Assembly: GCA_017307955.1 (NCBI GenBank)
Contig: JAFKFV010000013.1
Coordinates: forward strand, 1-64,000
DNA length: 64,000 nucleotides
Direction of reading: 5' to 3'
Source: Allobosea sp.
GTDB taxonomy: Bacteria > Pseudomonadota > Alphaproteobacteria > Rhizobiales > Kaistiaceae
A program made the position numbers and the translations under genes. Positions 1 through 8,568 of the stretch are shown here, in pieces (position 1 is the stretch's first letter; the number at the start of each line of letters is the position of its first letter). A model generated the notes under the pieces. It made no database searches. It worked only from the letters and a program-made list of their open reading frames with translations, and had not been told where the DNA came from.

Positions 1-131
1 ATCTCGCCCCGCTCCAGCGCTTCGATCTTCGCCACAGCCTTGTCGACGCACACGACACTATGGCCGAAATCCGCAAAACACGCGCCAGATACCAGGCCAA
101 CATAGCCCGATCCGATCATCGCTATCTTCAC
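1..131 (-). CDS. ugd: UDP-glucose 6-dehydrogenase, N-terminal part (cut by window edge)
   Basis: Only the first 43 codons lie in the window; the gene continues beyond position 1. Translation from a GTG at 129-131 gives MKIAMIGSGYVGLVSGACFA, the Rossmann GxGxxG dinucleotide-binding start (G7, G9, G12) of UDP-glucose/GDP-mannose dehydrogenases. A GAGGAG ribosome site sits about 8 bases upstream. The family oxidises UDP-glucose to UDP-glucuronate with NAD. That product is the substrate of the UDP-glucuronate epimerase at 12968-13975, so both probably supply the polysaccharide made by this locus. GDP-mannose dehydrogenase is the main alternative, since only the NAD-binding start is visible. Confidence 0.85.
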   Translation of the reverse strand, partial: MKIAMIGSGYVGLVSGACFADFGHSVVCVDKAVAKIEALERGE

Positions 132-298
132 GGCGAATTCTCCTCGACTGAGGCTGCGAAGAATGGGTTCACCCGGCGCTCCAAACTCGATCGCGGCGGA
201 CTCTGAACGAAGATGGTGCAATGCACAAGGCGCGGGCGCGACACCTCGGATCGAACCATCATCGACGCCGGATATCACTCGCGGCGTCGATCCTTCGG

Positions 299-1714
299 TC
301 AGTCGCTGCTTGCAACACGACGCCTGCGGTGAACTGGCGCCGTTTCGGAAGCTGGCGGACAAAGGCACGCAACAGCGAAAGCGAACAAGCACATCAGCGT
401 CAGCGTACGCAGCGGATAATCGAGCAGAGAATGCAACAGAATAAGCCCGATCGAGAGGCTCGCAGCGCTCATCAGCGCCCGTTCATCCTGTCCACCGCTC
501 TGCCTCGCCGACAGCCAAATCGACCAGAAGCGAACGAAATACCACAAGAGAAAAGCGACTATCAGCAGCATTGCGAGGATGCCGCCTTCCAGCGCCAGTT
601 CGAGATAGTCGTTATGCGCGTGGTTGATGAAAAAGACGAGAAGGTCTGTCGGCTTCTCGGCCGTCTGCAAAAGCGGCACGAAGGTGCCGAATCCCGAGCC
701 GGCCACGTTGAAGCGGCCGATGACCTCCAGCGTCAGACTGGCGATCGTGCTGCGCGCGCTGTCGGCCGCGGTTCTCTGGATCAGCAGGTCAACGAGGCCG
801 AGCTGCAGGATGACGGCAAAGCCGACCATCAGCACGCCGGCGATGACCACCGGCCAGCGCCCGATGCGGGACGTGTCGGCCGAACGCCAGACGATGAAGG
901 CCGATCCGAGCAGCGAAACGATGCCGAGCGCGACGCCGGCGCGCGAGAAGGCTGCCGAGAGACCGAACAGCAGCGACACGACGACGGCGCCGCCGAACAG
1001 GCTGCCGACGAGGCGCATCCGTCCTCGCCCGGTGCGCATATGCCGCGCCGTCCAGACCACCGCGAAAGGCAGCGCGGCATAGATGAGCGCCGCGAAATGG
1101 TTGCGATTGGCGAAGAAGCCGATCGCGTAGCCGGCAGTGGGCCCGGTCGAAGGCCCGAAGCCGCTCGTACCCCTGCCGACGAACTGCCCAACGCCGACCA
1201 GCGCCGCGATGCCTGCAAGGGCCAGCGGCCCCACGAGAAGGGCATAGCGGCGGGACGTATCGAGCTGCAGCGCGTAGACGAAGATCGCCGTGGCGGGGAG
1301 AAGACTGAGGAAGGAATAGAGCGTCGCGAAAGGCGCGAGGCTTAGCGGCCGCCAGTCGAGCGCGATGCCGGCGGCCTGATAGACCTCGACGACGGCCGCG
1401 CGACCAGGCAGAGCCGTCCAGATCGCCGGCGGCAGAGGAACCAGTTGGAGGAGCGGAAGCGCGAGGGCGAAGAAGAGAATGGCCAGCGGCACACGCCACG
1501 ACGCATTCCAACGAGCCTCGAACAGGCTGATCGTCGCGGCGACCAGCAAGGGCACGCTCAGGATCTCGACGATCTCGTCGGACTGAAGCCCGACCCGCGT
1601 TCCGCCGCCGAGCAGCACCGCGATGACAACGACGAAACTCGCCCAAAAGAACAAGGCGCGATCATAGAGGCTATGACCGCGCCCAGAAGACGCAAGGGCA
1701 CTCGCGTCGAACAT
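299..1714 (-). CDS. O-antigen ligase / Wzy-type polymerase family membrane protein
   Basis: A 471-residue polytopic membrane protein with about ten or more hydrophobic segments. The Wzy_C signature loop is seen near residues 364-378 (INHAHNDYLELALEGG), preceded by GSGFGTF at about 339-345; GFFANRNHFA lies near 199-208. The family joins or polymerises lipid-linked oligosaccharide repeats on the periplasmic side of the inner membrane. I chose the ATG at 1712-1714 because the longer frame would overlap the upstream gene by about 110 bases. The gap to that gene is 14 bases, so they are probably cotranscribed. Ligase and polymerase cannot be told apart by sequence; the copolymerase and export genes beside it favour polymerase. 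Confidence 0.85.
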   Translation of the reverse strand: MFDASALASSGRGHSLYDRALFFWASFVVVIAVLLGGGTRVGLQSDEIVEILSVPLLVAATISLFEARWNASWRVPLAILFFALALPLLQLVPLPPAIWTALPGRAAVVEVYQAAGIALDWRPLSLAPFATLYSFLSLLPATAIFVYALQLDTSRRYALLVGPLALAGIAALVGVGQFVGRGTSGFGPSTGPTAGYAIGFFANRNHFAALIYAALPFAVVWTARHMRTGRGRMRLVGSLFGGAVVVSLLFGLSAAFSRAGVALGIVSLLGSAFIVWRSADTSRIGRWPVVIAGVLMVGFAVILQLGLVDLLIQRTAADSARSTIASLTLEVIGRFNVAGSGFGTFVPLLQTAEKPTDLLVFFINHAHNDYLELALEGGILAMLLIVAFLLWYFVRFWSIWLSARQSGGQDERALMSAASLSIGLILLHSLLDYPLRTLTLMCLFAFAVACLCPPASETAPVHRRRRVASSD

Positions 1715-1728
1715 CCTAGCCGACGGCG

Positions 1729-2190
1729 TTAGCCGCTGATCCCGACGTAGCGGATCTCGGTGTTGCCATTGCCGATAGCGTAGCCCACCAGAGCACCAAC
1801 GGCGAGAGTACCACCACCGAACAGGGCGACGCAGACCCACTGGCCATTCGCGTCCTGCTTGGCGGTCTGGCAGAAACGACCGCTGCTCTGCTGAGCGGCG
1901 ACCTGAGCCGAGGACGAGCAGGCATCGGCGCCGGCGACCGTCGTGATCGAATTGCCCGAAAGGGCCTTCGAGCAGCCGGCAGCGTAGGCGATCGTGGCCT
2001 TGCTGTTCTTGGAAACGAGAACGCGGCTGCCGGGCTGAACCTCAGCAGCCGAAGAAACCTTCTGGAAACCCTTGCCGCTGTCCACCAGGACAGAGCCAGA
2101 GATGTCCGAAAGCGTCGCGACGGGACCGGCAACCGCCGTTCCCACCGCCATGGCGAAGGCCAAAGCCGACGCCAGAGCGACACGTACCAT
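1729..2190 (-). CDS. secreted FecR-like small protein
   Basis: A 153-residue protein with an N-terminal signal peptide (cleavage likely after AVA near residue 21). Residues of about 25-75 resemble a FecR-type beta module, with a GSVLVDSGKGF turn, PGSRVLV and a single Cys in YAAGCSKAL. A glycine-rich hydrophobic segment (about 118-140) near the C-terminus could be a membrane or oligomerisation segment. The start was set at 2188-2190 because GGAGG lies 6 bases before it; an upstream ATG gives nine extra residues and has no such site. It sits directly before the O-antigen ligase in an exopolysaccharide operon. Its function is not known; a role in polymer assembly is inferred from position only. 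Confidence 0.6.
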   Translation of the reverse strand: MVRVALASALAFAMAVGTAVAGPVATLSDISGSVLVDSGKGFQKVSSAAEVQPGSRVLVSKNSKATIAYAAGCSKALSGNSITTVAGADACSSSAQVAAQQSSGRFCQTAKQDANGQWVCVALFGGGTLAVGALVGYAIGNGNTEIRYVGISG

Positions 2191-2352
2191 CTGAACCTCC
2201 ATCATAATCTGGCCCAACGGTCAAACCGCCCCGCAGTGCCCCTTTCACACCATAATCACTAGCATTTCGCAGGTGCGAGAACAAGACGGATGGGCCAATT
2301 CGGCACCGCCATAACTTGCTCCAGCCCGCTCAGTGACCAAAATAACGCAGGC

Positions 2353-3702
2353 CTAGCCGCCTGCCGACTGTCCCGCGGCAGCATCGGCGAGCGGCACCGG
2401 CACGATATCGAGATCATCGAGCCAGATCGATCCCTCGATGCGCTTCTCGATATTGCTCCGCGCAGGTAGTTCGAACCGGAGGGTCTGGTATTCGCAGAGT
2501 TGTGGCGGCACCTCGAAGTCGACCGAGAACTTCTTCCAGTCGCTCGTGCCCGAGAAAAGGGGTGACTGCGCCAGCAGGCCCGAACCCGGTCGGTAGCAGT
2601 AGAGCGCGAGGCGCATCCCACGGGCATTGCGCAGGTCGTCCATGCGCACCTGGCCCGAGAACCGGTAGCGGCCGGGGTCGAGAATCAGAGTCTGTTGAAG
2701 ATTGTTGAAATTTGTCTCGCCGCCGCCGAACGTGACCCTCAGCGAGGCATCGCCAACGGCATGGATGTTCATGTCGTGCACGATCTCCATGCCCCGGGCC
2801 GGAGTGATCGTCCAGTCGAAGGGAAGCCCGGTCGGGTTCTGCTCGAAGCCGCCATTATAGATCAGCCCCAGCGCGCCGGACGGATCGAGATCGATGAGCC
2901 CGACCCAGACCGCATAGGCCATCCGACTTGCGCCATTGGGGATCAGGCGGTTGAAATAGAGGTTCCAGCTGCTGCCGGTGCGGATCGGATTATCCGGCTG
3001 AATCAAGGCCATAAGCTCGGGAAAGGCATTAATGTCGCCCTTTCTAGCGGCCGTGTCGAGGAAGGTCCGTCGCCAGGTAGAATATGTCGACAGCTTGGCG
3101 GCCATCGGTCCGCGCGCTGCCTCATCCGACATGAGAACTGCCATCCGGTCCATGACATAGAGCGCGCCGGGCACGGCCATGTTCTGCCGCAGAATCGCGT
3201 CGGCCGTCTCCATCATCGCCGGATAGTCCTGCCGGTTCGCCTGCTGCTCGAATTGCCACAGCAGTGTCGGGAAATCGCGCAGGGTCCGCTCGGCGATGAG
3301 GGTCCGGAACTCGGCCTCCTTGGCAGCGTCCTCATCGGCTGTCGCGGCGCGGGCAAGGACCGAAAGCGGCCGTATACTCAACGGGCTCTCGGCCAGAGCC
3401 TCCGTCGCGATTCGCCTGGCATCAGCGACGTCCGGCGGCTTCGCGGCCAGCGCGGCATTGGCCTCGCGCAGTTCGGCCGAGATGCCGTCGGTGAACCAGG
3501 TCGTTGTGGCAGCATCGTTGCCGATATCGTCTGCGCCGAAATGACCCGCGATCAGCCAGACGAGGCCGAGCGAGACGGCGCCGCCAATCACGAGCCTGGC
3601 CGCGGGGCCTGCCAGTCGGCCGCTCAAGGCGGGGAACCAGGATCTGCGCGAGGCTGACCGGGTCGAACTGCGGCGCCGCTTGCGGCGGACATCCTCAGCC
3701 AT
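2353..3702 (-). CDS. membrane-anchored protein with helical repeats and putative C-terminal jelly-roll domain
   Basis: A 449-residue protein. A very basic, Arg-rich cytoplasmic tail (1-30) precedes one membrane helix (about 36-53). An alpha-helical TPR-like region follows (about 75-260, Ala/Leu-rich helices such as DARRIATEALAESPLS). The C-terminal part (about 275-440) opens with IYNGGFEQNPTGLPFDW, a pattern of CBM4/9-like jelly-rolls, and ends WLDDLDIVPV. This suggests a periplasmic carbohydrate-binding or polymer-handling protein, but no named family was recognised with certainty. It lies between the J-domain gene (44-base gap) and the FecR-like gene, in the same orientation as the polysaccharide machinery. 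Confidence 0.6.
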   Translation of the reverse strand: MAEDVRRKRRRSSTRSASRRSWFPALSGRLAGPAARLVIGGAVSLGLVWLIAGHFGADDIGNDAATTTWFTDGISAELREANAALAAKPPDVADARRIATEALAESPLSIRPLSVLARAATADEDAAKEAEFRTLIAERTLRDFPTLLWQFEQQANRQDYPAMMETADAILRQNMAVPGALYVMDRMAVLMSDEAARGPMAAKLSTYSTWRRTFLDTAARKGDINAFPELMALIQPDNPIRTGSSWNLYFNRLIPNGASRMAYAVWVGLIDLDPSGALGLIYNGGFEQNPTGLPFDWTITPARGMEIVHDMNIHAVGDASLRVTFGGGETNFNNLQQTLILDPGRYRFSGQVRMDDLRNARGMRLALYCYRPGSGLLAQSPLFSGTSDWKKFSVDFEVPPQLCEYQTLRFELPARSNIEKRIEGSIWLDDLDIVPVPLADAAAGQSAGG

Positions 3703-3745
3703 GGCCTGTCACCCCCCTAGATCCAGCGATAGCGTGGCGGACGAG

Positions 3746-4348
3746 TCAATCGGGATGCCGTTGAGGCGCCCAGACATGGCGGTATTGCCGCCGTCGCTTC
3801 GATGCGCGATCGTCGCCCGCCGGCTGCGGCGCCTTGGCGGTGTCGGACCCGCTGCCGGCTAGCAGGGAGATCACCTGCGCGGCAGCATCGAGGACGCGCA
3901 CCGACAGACCCGACAGCATCTGGTTGCGGTTTCTGTCCGGATGCAGCCATTTCAACAACCAGTTCCTGTGGTCCTGGATCTCCGCCGCGTTCGCGTTGGC
4001 GGAGAGGCCCAAGGTCCGATGAGCGTCATTGTCCTGGCCGAAAAGAGCCACGAGAAGATAAAGCCCAGCGACCTGCGTGAGCGTCGCTTCATCGAGACCG
4101 GTCTTGGTTACCGCATGAGCAGAGGCGACCGGACAGCCGGCAGCGATGCGAATCACCGTCAGGACATCCGGCGCCAGCGGCAGGCGGCGAATGCTGCGTG
4201 CAACGCCGGGCGAGCGATAGAGTCGCACGGCGACCCCAAGCGCGTCCTCAGGCTCGCGAACGGCGCCCAGAAAGCGCGGGGCTGCAAGAGCCACACGACT
4301 ACCGAGGGAGCGCCCCCTCCGTACGCCTTCGATCCTGTGAACACTCAT
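3746..4348 (-). CDS. J-domain (DnaJ-like) protein in exopolysaccharide locus
   Basis: A protein of about 200 residues. The C-terminal part carries a J-domain: HRTLGLS at about 110, then a helix ending in KWLHPDRN, with the invariant HPD tripeptide at about 136-138. HPD stimulates the ATPase of Hsp70 (DnaK) partners. The N-terminal 100 residues match nothing I recognise. I chose the ATG at 4346-4348 because upstream starts would run into the kinase gene (which ends at 4452). The ribosome site is weak, so the true start is uncertain. A dedicated co-chaperone between a copolymerase/kinase gene and other polysaccharide genes is unusual. It may be cotranscribed with the kinase gene about 100 bases upstream. 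Confidence 0.7.
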   Translation of the reverse strand: MSVHRIEGVRRGRSLGSRVALAAPRFLGAVREPEDALGVAVRLYRSPGVARSIRRLPLAPDVLTVIRIAAGCPVASAHAVTKTGLDEATLTQVAGLYLLVALFGQDNDAHRTLGLSANANAAEIQDHRNWLLKWLHPDRNRNQMLSGLSVRVLDAAAQVISLLAGSGSDTAKAPQPAGDDRASKRRRQYRHVWAPQRHPD

Positions 4349-4451
4349 CCTCGCCGCCCGATTCTCGTCGGCGCCATGACGCCGGAGAAAGAAGCTAAAC
4401 GATGCGCACCGCCTCCGCCACCCTTGCCGGTACTCTTCGGACGCTGTCGCC

Positions 4452-6719
4452 TCAAGCGGCGGGCAGGGACTTCTGGTTGTCCTTGCCATATCCGTAATAG
4501 TCATACCCGTAATAGGCATAGCCGTAGCCAGCCTTCTGCGAGTTGAACTTCGTCAGTATGCCGCCGAGAAGCTGGCTGTTGGTCATCGAAAGCCGCTTGG
4601 TGGCGGCCTTGACGGTCTCCACCGGAGTCTCGCCGGCGGCGCAGACGATGAGCGTTCCGTCGGCGACGCTGGACAGCAGCAGCGCATCGGCGAGGCCCAT
4701 GACCGGCGCGCTGTCGACAATCACGAGATCGAAATTGTCGCGCAGTTCCGTCAGCAGCGTCAGCATCTTGGGACTAGACAGAAGCTCCGCTGGATTGGGC
4801 GGGATCGGACCGGAGGTGATGGTCGAGACGTTCATCACGCCCGAATCGCGCACGAGATCCTCGGCCTCCGCACTGCCGATGAGGTAGTTGCTGAGGCCAG
4901 CGGAATTGTCGATGCCGATGATCTTGTGCAGCGACGGGTTGCGAAGGTCGGCGTCTATCACGAGGATGCGCATGCCGATCTGCCCAAACATGCGGGCGAG
5001 CGTTGTGACGGTCGTCGTTTTGCCTTCGGAGGGGCGCGCCGAGGTGACGACGAAGTTGCGCGGGACGCCGCGATCCGTCGAGAACTGCAACGCGGTCCGC
5101 GCGCTTCGATAGGCCTCTGACACCGCGGAGTGCGGATCCTCCAGCACCGACTGCACCGACTGGTCCGGTGGCAGCATCGGGATGAGGCCGAGCACCGGAA
5201 TCCCGAGTATCGCCTCCATCTGGTCGGGGGTCTTGATGGTGTTGTCGAAATATTCGAGGCCGACCGCGGCGCCGAAGCCGAGCATCATTCCGATGGCGAT
5301 CGAGAGAGCCACATTGACGAGGAGGCGCGGCGAGTAAGGCGCGGTCGGGACCACAGCGTCGTCGACAATCGACAAGCCATTGGCCGCGACGCCGCCCACG
5401 ACGCTGATCTCCTTGTAGCGCTGCAGGAGGCCGTCATAGAGGCTGCGATTGGTATCGGCCTCGCGCTGAAGCATCGTGTATTCGACGCTGCGGTTGCGCG
5501 TATCGATCAGTTCGCTGCGCGTCGCATCGAGATCGGACGCGATCGCCTGCTCGCGCTGGGTGGCGAGTTCGTAAGCGAGGCGGATGCTGTTCTTGGTCTT
5601 GGTGACCTCATCCGCAATCTGCGAATCGATGTCGTCGATGCGGGCCTTCAGCGCCACCATCATGGGGAAGCCGGGCTTGAACGTCAGCTGCTTCGACTGA
5701 TAATCGGCTACGAGGCCAGAGCGCGTCGACCGGAGCTCGCTGATGATACTGCTCGCATCGCCGCCGGCCGGCAGATCAGCATAGCCATTGGCGTCCTTGA
5801 CTTGGAGCCAGAGCTGCTCGGCATTCGCCCGCTCCACCGAGGCCTTGCCCAGCGCGGTGTTCAGGTCTTCGAGCTTCTGCGAGAGGATCGACTTCTGGTC
5901 GTCGAGCTGAACGAGCTTCTCCTTGTCGGCATAGGCCACGACCTTGCGCTCGGAGTCTTCGAGCTTCTGCTTCATCTGCTGCAGCTGATCTTCAAGGAAC
6001 AGCCGGGCATAAGTCGTCGCCTCGAAGCGGCGATCGAGATTGGATTTGATGAAGCCGGTCGCCAGCGCGTTGGCGATCTTCTGTGCCCGGCGCGGGTCGG
6101 CATCGCTGTAGGAGATCGTCAGCAGGCGCGAATTCCTGACGACTTTCGCATCGGTGTTTCTGAGCACCGTGCCGATGGCCGTCCGCTTGCGCGCCTCGAG
6201 CGGCCGCTGCGTAGGACTTTCGGCGCCACCGCCGAAAATCAGCGCCTTGGCGCGCTGGATCAGAGAGCGGTTCACCGGATCGACGAAGGTCGGATCGTCG
6301 GCGAGGTTGAGCTCGTTCACGACGCGCTCGGCGAGCGAACGGCTGCCGATCAGCTCGACATAGGTTGCGATCTCGGCCTGATCGTTCGACCCGGTCTCAG
6401 GATCGAGCGACTTGTCATTCAAGACCTTGACCGTTTCGCCGGACGTCTCGATCGTGACGTTCGCCATATAGAGCGGCGTCGTTGTCAAGGTGAGGATCGT
6501 GCCGAGCACGAGGCAGGCGCCGATGATGCCGGCAATGACCAGCCGGTGCTTGACGACGATGCGCAGCAGGCGCGCGAAATCAAGCGGCATGCGCTCGGAA
6601 TGGCTCTCGACAGGAGCCGGGCCGTAGACATTTGCCGATACAGCCTGCGACGCGCGGGCCGGAGCGCTCGTCGCGTTCCAGGTCGTTACGGCATTGTCCG
6701 ATCTCGGTTCACCGCTCAT
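4452..6719 (-). CDS. GumC/Wzc-type polysaccharide copolymerase with BY-kinase (tyrosine autokinase) domain
   Basis: A 755-residue inner-membrane protein that controls polymer chain length and export. Residues 40-80 hold the Wzz start and first membrane helix. A long periplasmic coiled coil (about 230-420) leads to the second helix (about 467-488). The cytoplasmic BY-kinase follows: Walker A SARPSEGKTTT (560-570), Walker A' ILVIDADLR (585-593) and Walker B LVIVDSAP (665-672). The tail at 732-744 holds eight tyrosines in thirteen residues, the usual autophosphorylation cluster. The gene lies 30 bases downstream of the export lipoprotein and near a CpsB-type phosphatase expected to dephosphorylate it. 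Family and architecture are clear; the polymer is not known. Confidence 0.95.
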   Translation of the reverse strand: MSGEPRSDNAVTTWNATSAPARASQAVSANVYGPAPVESHSERMPLDFARLLRIVVKHRLVIAGIIGACLVLGTILTLTTTPLYMANVTIETSGETVKVLNDKSLDPETGSNDQAEIATYVELIGSRSLAERVVNELNLADDPTFVDPVNRSLIQRAKALIFGGGAESPTQRPLEARKRTAIGTVLRNTDAKVVRNSRLLTISYSDADPRRAQKIANALATGFIKSNLDRRFEATTYARLFLEDQLQQMKQKLEDSERKVVAYADKEKLVQLDDQKSILSQKLEDLNTALGKASVERANAEQLWLQVKDANGYADLPAGGDASSIISELRSTRSGLVADYQSKQLTFKPGFPMMVALKARIDDIDSQIADEVTKTKNSIRLAYELATQREQAIASDLDATRSELIDTRNRSVEYTMLQREADTNRSLYDGLLQRYKEISVVGGVAANGLSIVDDAVVPTAPYSPRLLVNVALSIAIGMMLGFGAAVGLEYFDNTIKTPDQMEAILGIPVLGLIPMLPPDQSVQSVLEDPHSAVSEAYRSARTALQFSTDRGVPRNFVVTSARPSEGKTTTVTTLARMFGQIGMRILVIDADLRNPSLHKIIGIDNSAGLSNYLIGSAEAEDLVRDSGVMNVSTITSGPIPPNPAELLSSPKMLTLLTELRDNFDLVIVDSAPVMGLADALLLSSVADGTLIVCAAGETPVETVKAATKRLSMTNSQLLGGILTKFNSQKAGYGYAYYGYDYYGYGKDNQKSLPAA

Positions 6720-6749
6720 GTGATCCTCCCGAAATCCGTTTCATGGCTA

Positions 6750-7514
6750 TCAGATGCCGCCGATTCGAGCGACGAAGGACGCTGCCGGCACGGCCTGCAG
6801 GAAGTCGGCCCAGGCGCTGCGAGCACCCGAAACCGGGACGACGATCCGGTCGCCGCCATAGATGATCGGATCCGACGCCTTGCCCTTGCGGATATCGGCG
6901 ACGTTGAACCGTGCGGCCATCTTCTTGCCGTCGATATCGCGGAACACCACGACATTGCTGTCGTCTGCCTGGCGCGGCATGCCGCCGGCCTGGGCAATGA
7001 AATCGAGAAGCGTGCCGCCGCCCTGACTGACCGGGAAGACGCCGGGCTTGGCGACGGCGCCATCGACGGTCACCTTCTGGCTGTTGAAGCCCGTCACCTT
7101 CACGGTGACCTGCGGCTGCTGCAGATAGGAGGCCGAAAGTTTGGCGGTGATCTCCTTCTGGACGTCCTGCACCGTCCGTCCAGCGGCACGGATCGACCCG
7201 ACCAGCGGAAGCCCCAGCGAGCCATCGGAGCCGACCTGAAAATCGCCCGAGAGCTCGGGAACCTGGAAGACGAGGACATTCAACGTGTCGAGCGGCCCCA
7301 GGCGATATTCCTGCATGGACGCCGTGCCATAGGTTGGCGCCGGCAGGCCGGCGCCGACTCTGGCGGGCGCGACGACCTGCGGCCCGGCAGGAGTCATCGT
7401 CGTGGCCGGGGTCGACGCATAGCGCATGCCCTCGTTCGAGGGCGTCGATACAGACGAACAGGCCGACAACAGACCGGCGATCAGAATCATCGCGAAAGAA
7501 ATTCTGAAGGACAC
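6750..7514 (-). CDS. polysaccharide export lipoprotein (Wza/ExoF-like)
   Basis: A 254-residue outer-membrane export protein. The start is a GTG at 7512-7514 with AGGAG 5 bases upstream. It gives a lipoprotein signal with lipobox LLSAC (acylated Cys19). The Poly_export domain follows, with EYRLGPLDTLNVLVF and a GSDGSLGLPLVGSI strand, then SLBB-like repeats (KVTVDGAVAKPGVFPV, GTLLDFIAQAGG). Members form the periplasmic/outer-membrane channel that works with a Wzc/GumC copolymerase, which is encoded next. The C-terminus lacks the long extra region of E. coli Wza, as is common for rhizobial homologues. A longer upstream frame exists but would remove the signal peptide from the N-terminus. Confidence 0.92.
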   Translation of the reverse strand: MSFRISFAMILIAGLLSACSSVSTPSNEGMRYASTPATTMTPAGPQVVAPARVGAGLPAPTYGTASMQEYRLGPLDTLNVLVFQVPELSGDFQVGSDGSLGLPLVGSIRAAGRTVQDVQKEITAKLSASYLQQPQVTVKVTGFNSQKVTVDGAVAKPGVFPVSQGGGTLLDFIAQAGGMPRQADDSNVVVFRDIDGKKMAARFNVADIRKGKASDPIIYGGDRIVVPVSGARSAWADFLQAVPAASFVARIGGI

Positions 7515-7562
7515 TGAAACTCCTGTCGCGCCAGGCCTTGCGGCGAGCCGTTCTGCACCGAC

Positions 7563-7592
7563 TAGATACACCAGCCTTAACGAATGATGCAA
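7563..7592 (-). promoter_or_regulatory. candidate housekeeping promoter of the export/copolymerase operon
   Basis: On the minus strand TTGCAT (-35) and TATCTA (-10) are separated by 18 bases. They lie about 50 bases before the GTG start of the export lipoprotein, in a 127-base gap that is AT-richer than its flanks. A second TTGCAT lies about 23 bases further upstream. Prediction by eye only. Confidence 0.4.
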
Positions 7593-7641
7593 CGCGGGAT
7601 GATCTCGCAATGCAACATAACCAGCGTCTCTGACCGGCGAT

Positions 7642-8445
7642 CTAGCGCCGACCCAACCCCAGACGCGCGAAGAACCCTTTCGGCGCCTCGCTTTTCGCGA
7701 CACGGCGCACGGCGAGAGGTGGCCAGCTGTCAGGCGCGGCATTGTCGATGATGGCCTGCGGCCGTGTCGTCGTCATATGGATGGCTTCGGCCTCGCCGAG
7801 ACGCTCGGCGACCAAGTCGCGCGCCTTGGAGAGATTCGGGGGCCGGCCGGTAAGGTTATGGGCATCGGTAGCCAGAATATGGGCGAGCCCCTCGCCGATC
7901 ATCTTCTCGGCCCAGTAGCGCACGCGCCGGCCGAACTGGCCGGTCACCGATCCGGCGGTGATCTGCATCGGCATGCCCATCTGGACGAGCTTCTCCATCA
8001 CCGAGTAGTGGCTCTCGATCCAGGAAAGCCGCTCGGGATGGGTCAGGATCGGCATATAGCCTGCCGACATGATGTTGAAGACATTGTCCTCGATCCGCGG
8101 AGGCGGCACATGATGCGGCGGCTCGAACAGGAAATAACGGCTGTTGTTCAGCGATGGGATGCGGCCGGTCTTGAGGCCCGAGACGAGGTCGACATCCATA
8201 TGAACGTCGGCGCCGACGACGAGCCTCATCCCGATGCCTTCGTCGGCGAAGCGGGCTTCAAGGCGGGCGATCCCCTCCTCGATGACGGCGCGGTTGTTGT
8301 TGTAGACGCCGGGCATGATATGCGGCGTGCAGGCCGTCACCGTGATGCCGTCAGCGAAGGATGCCCGCGCCATCTCGACCGAAAGCTCGATATTGGCCGC
8401 GCCATCGTCGATGCCGGGCAGGAGATGGCAGTGAAGATCGATCAA
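7642..8445 (-). CDS. CpsB/YwqE-type phosphotyrosine-protein phosphatase (PHP domain)
   Basis: A 267-residue PHP-superfamily enzyme. Metal-binding motifs are DLHCHLLPGIDDG (His5, His7, Asp13-Asp14), TPHIMPGVYNN, GADVHM, ILTHPER and ATDAHN, in the family order. Members hydrolyse phosphotyrosine on BY-kinases with bound Mn or other divalent metals and so switch polysaccharide polymerisation. The matching kinase gene starts about 920 bases downstream. This PHP type is best known from Firmicutes; many proteobacterial loci use a low-molecular-weight Wzb phosphatase instead. The C-terminal 30 residues are basic and unconserved. Confidence 0.9.
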   Translation of the reverse strand: MIDLHCHLLPGIDDGAANIELSVEMARASFADGITVTACTPHIMPGVYNNNRAVIEEGIARLEARFADEGIGMRLVVGADVHMDVDLVSGLKTGRIPSLNNSRYFLFEPPHHVPPPRIEDNVFNIMSAGYMPILTHPERLSWIESHYSVMEKLVQMGMPMQITAGSVTGQFGRRVRYWAEKMIGEGLAHILATDAHNLTGRPPNLSKARDLVAERLGEAEAIHMTTTRPQAIIDNAAPDSWPPLAVRRVAKSEAPKGFFARLGLGRR

Positions 8446-8494
8446 TCGGCGGACTCCGCAAGCCTCCGTCGGCAGCGCCGACGCGTTCCATGCC

Positions 8495-8529
8495 AGTCAT
8501 GACTTTCGCTGAATGACCTCTTCATTCAG
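8495..8529. promoter_or_regulatory. paired dyad symmetries upstream of the phosphatase gene (candidate operator)
   Basis: AGTCATGACT (8495-8504) is a perfect 10-base palindrome. It is followed by CTGAATGA and TCATTCAG (8509-8516 and 8522-8529), perfect 8-base inverted arms around a 5-base spacer. Both lie in the 123-base gap upstream of the phosphatase start. There is no T-run, so a protein-binding operator is more likely than a terminator. No binding protein can be named. Confidence 0.35.
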
Positions 8530-8568
8530 TCAAATTATGGCCTAATTGCGCCTTGCGCCCGCGCTCGT

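Noticed and set aside
5130..7517. Open frame of 795 codons opposite the copolymerase and export genes
   Set aside because: Antisense to clear family members and without any domain similarity.
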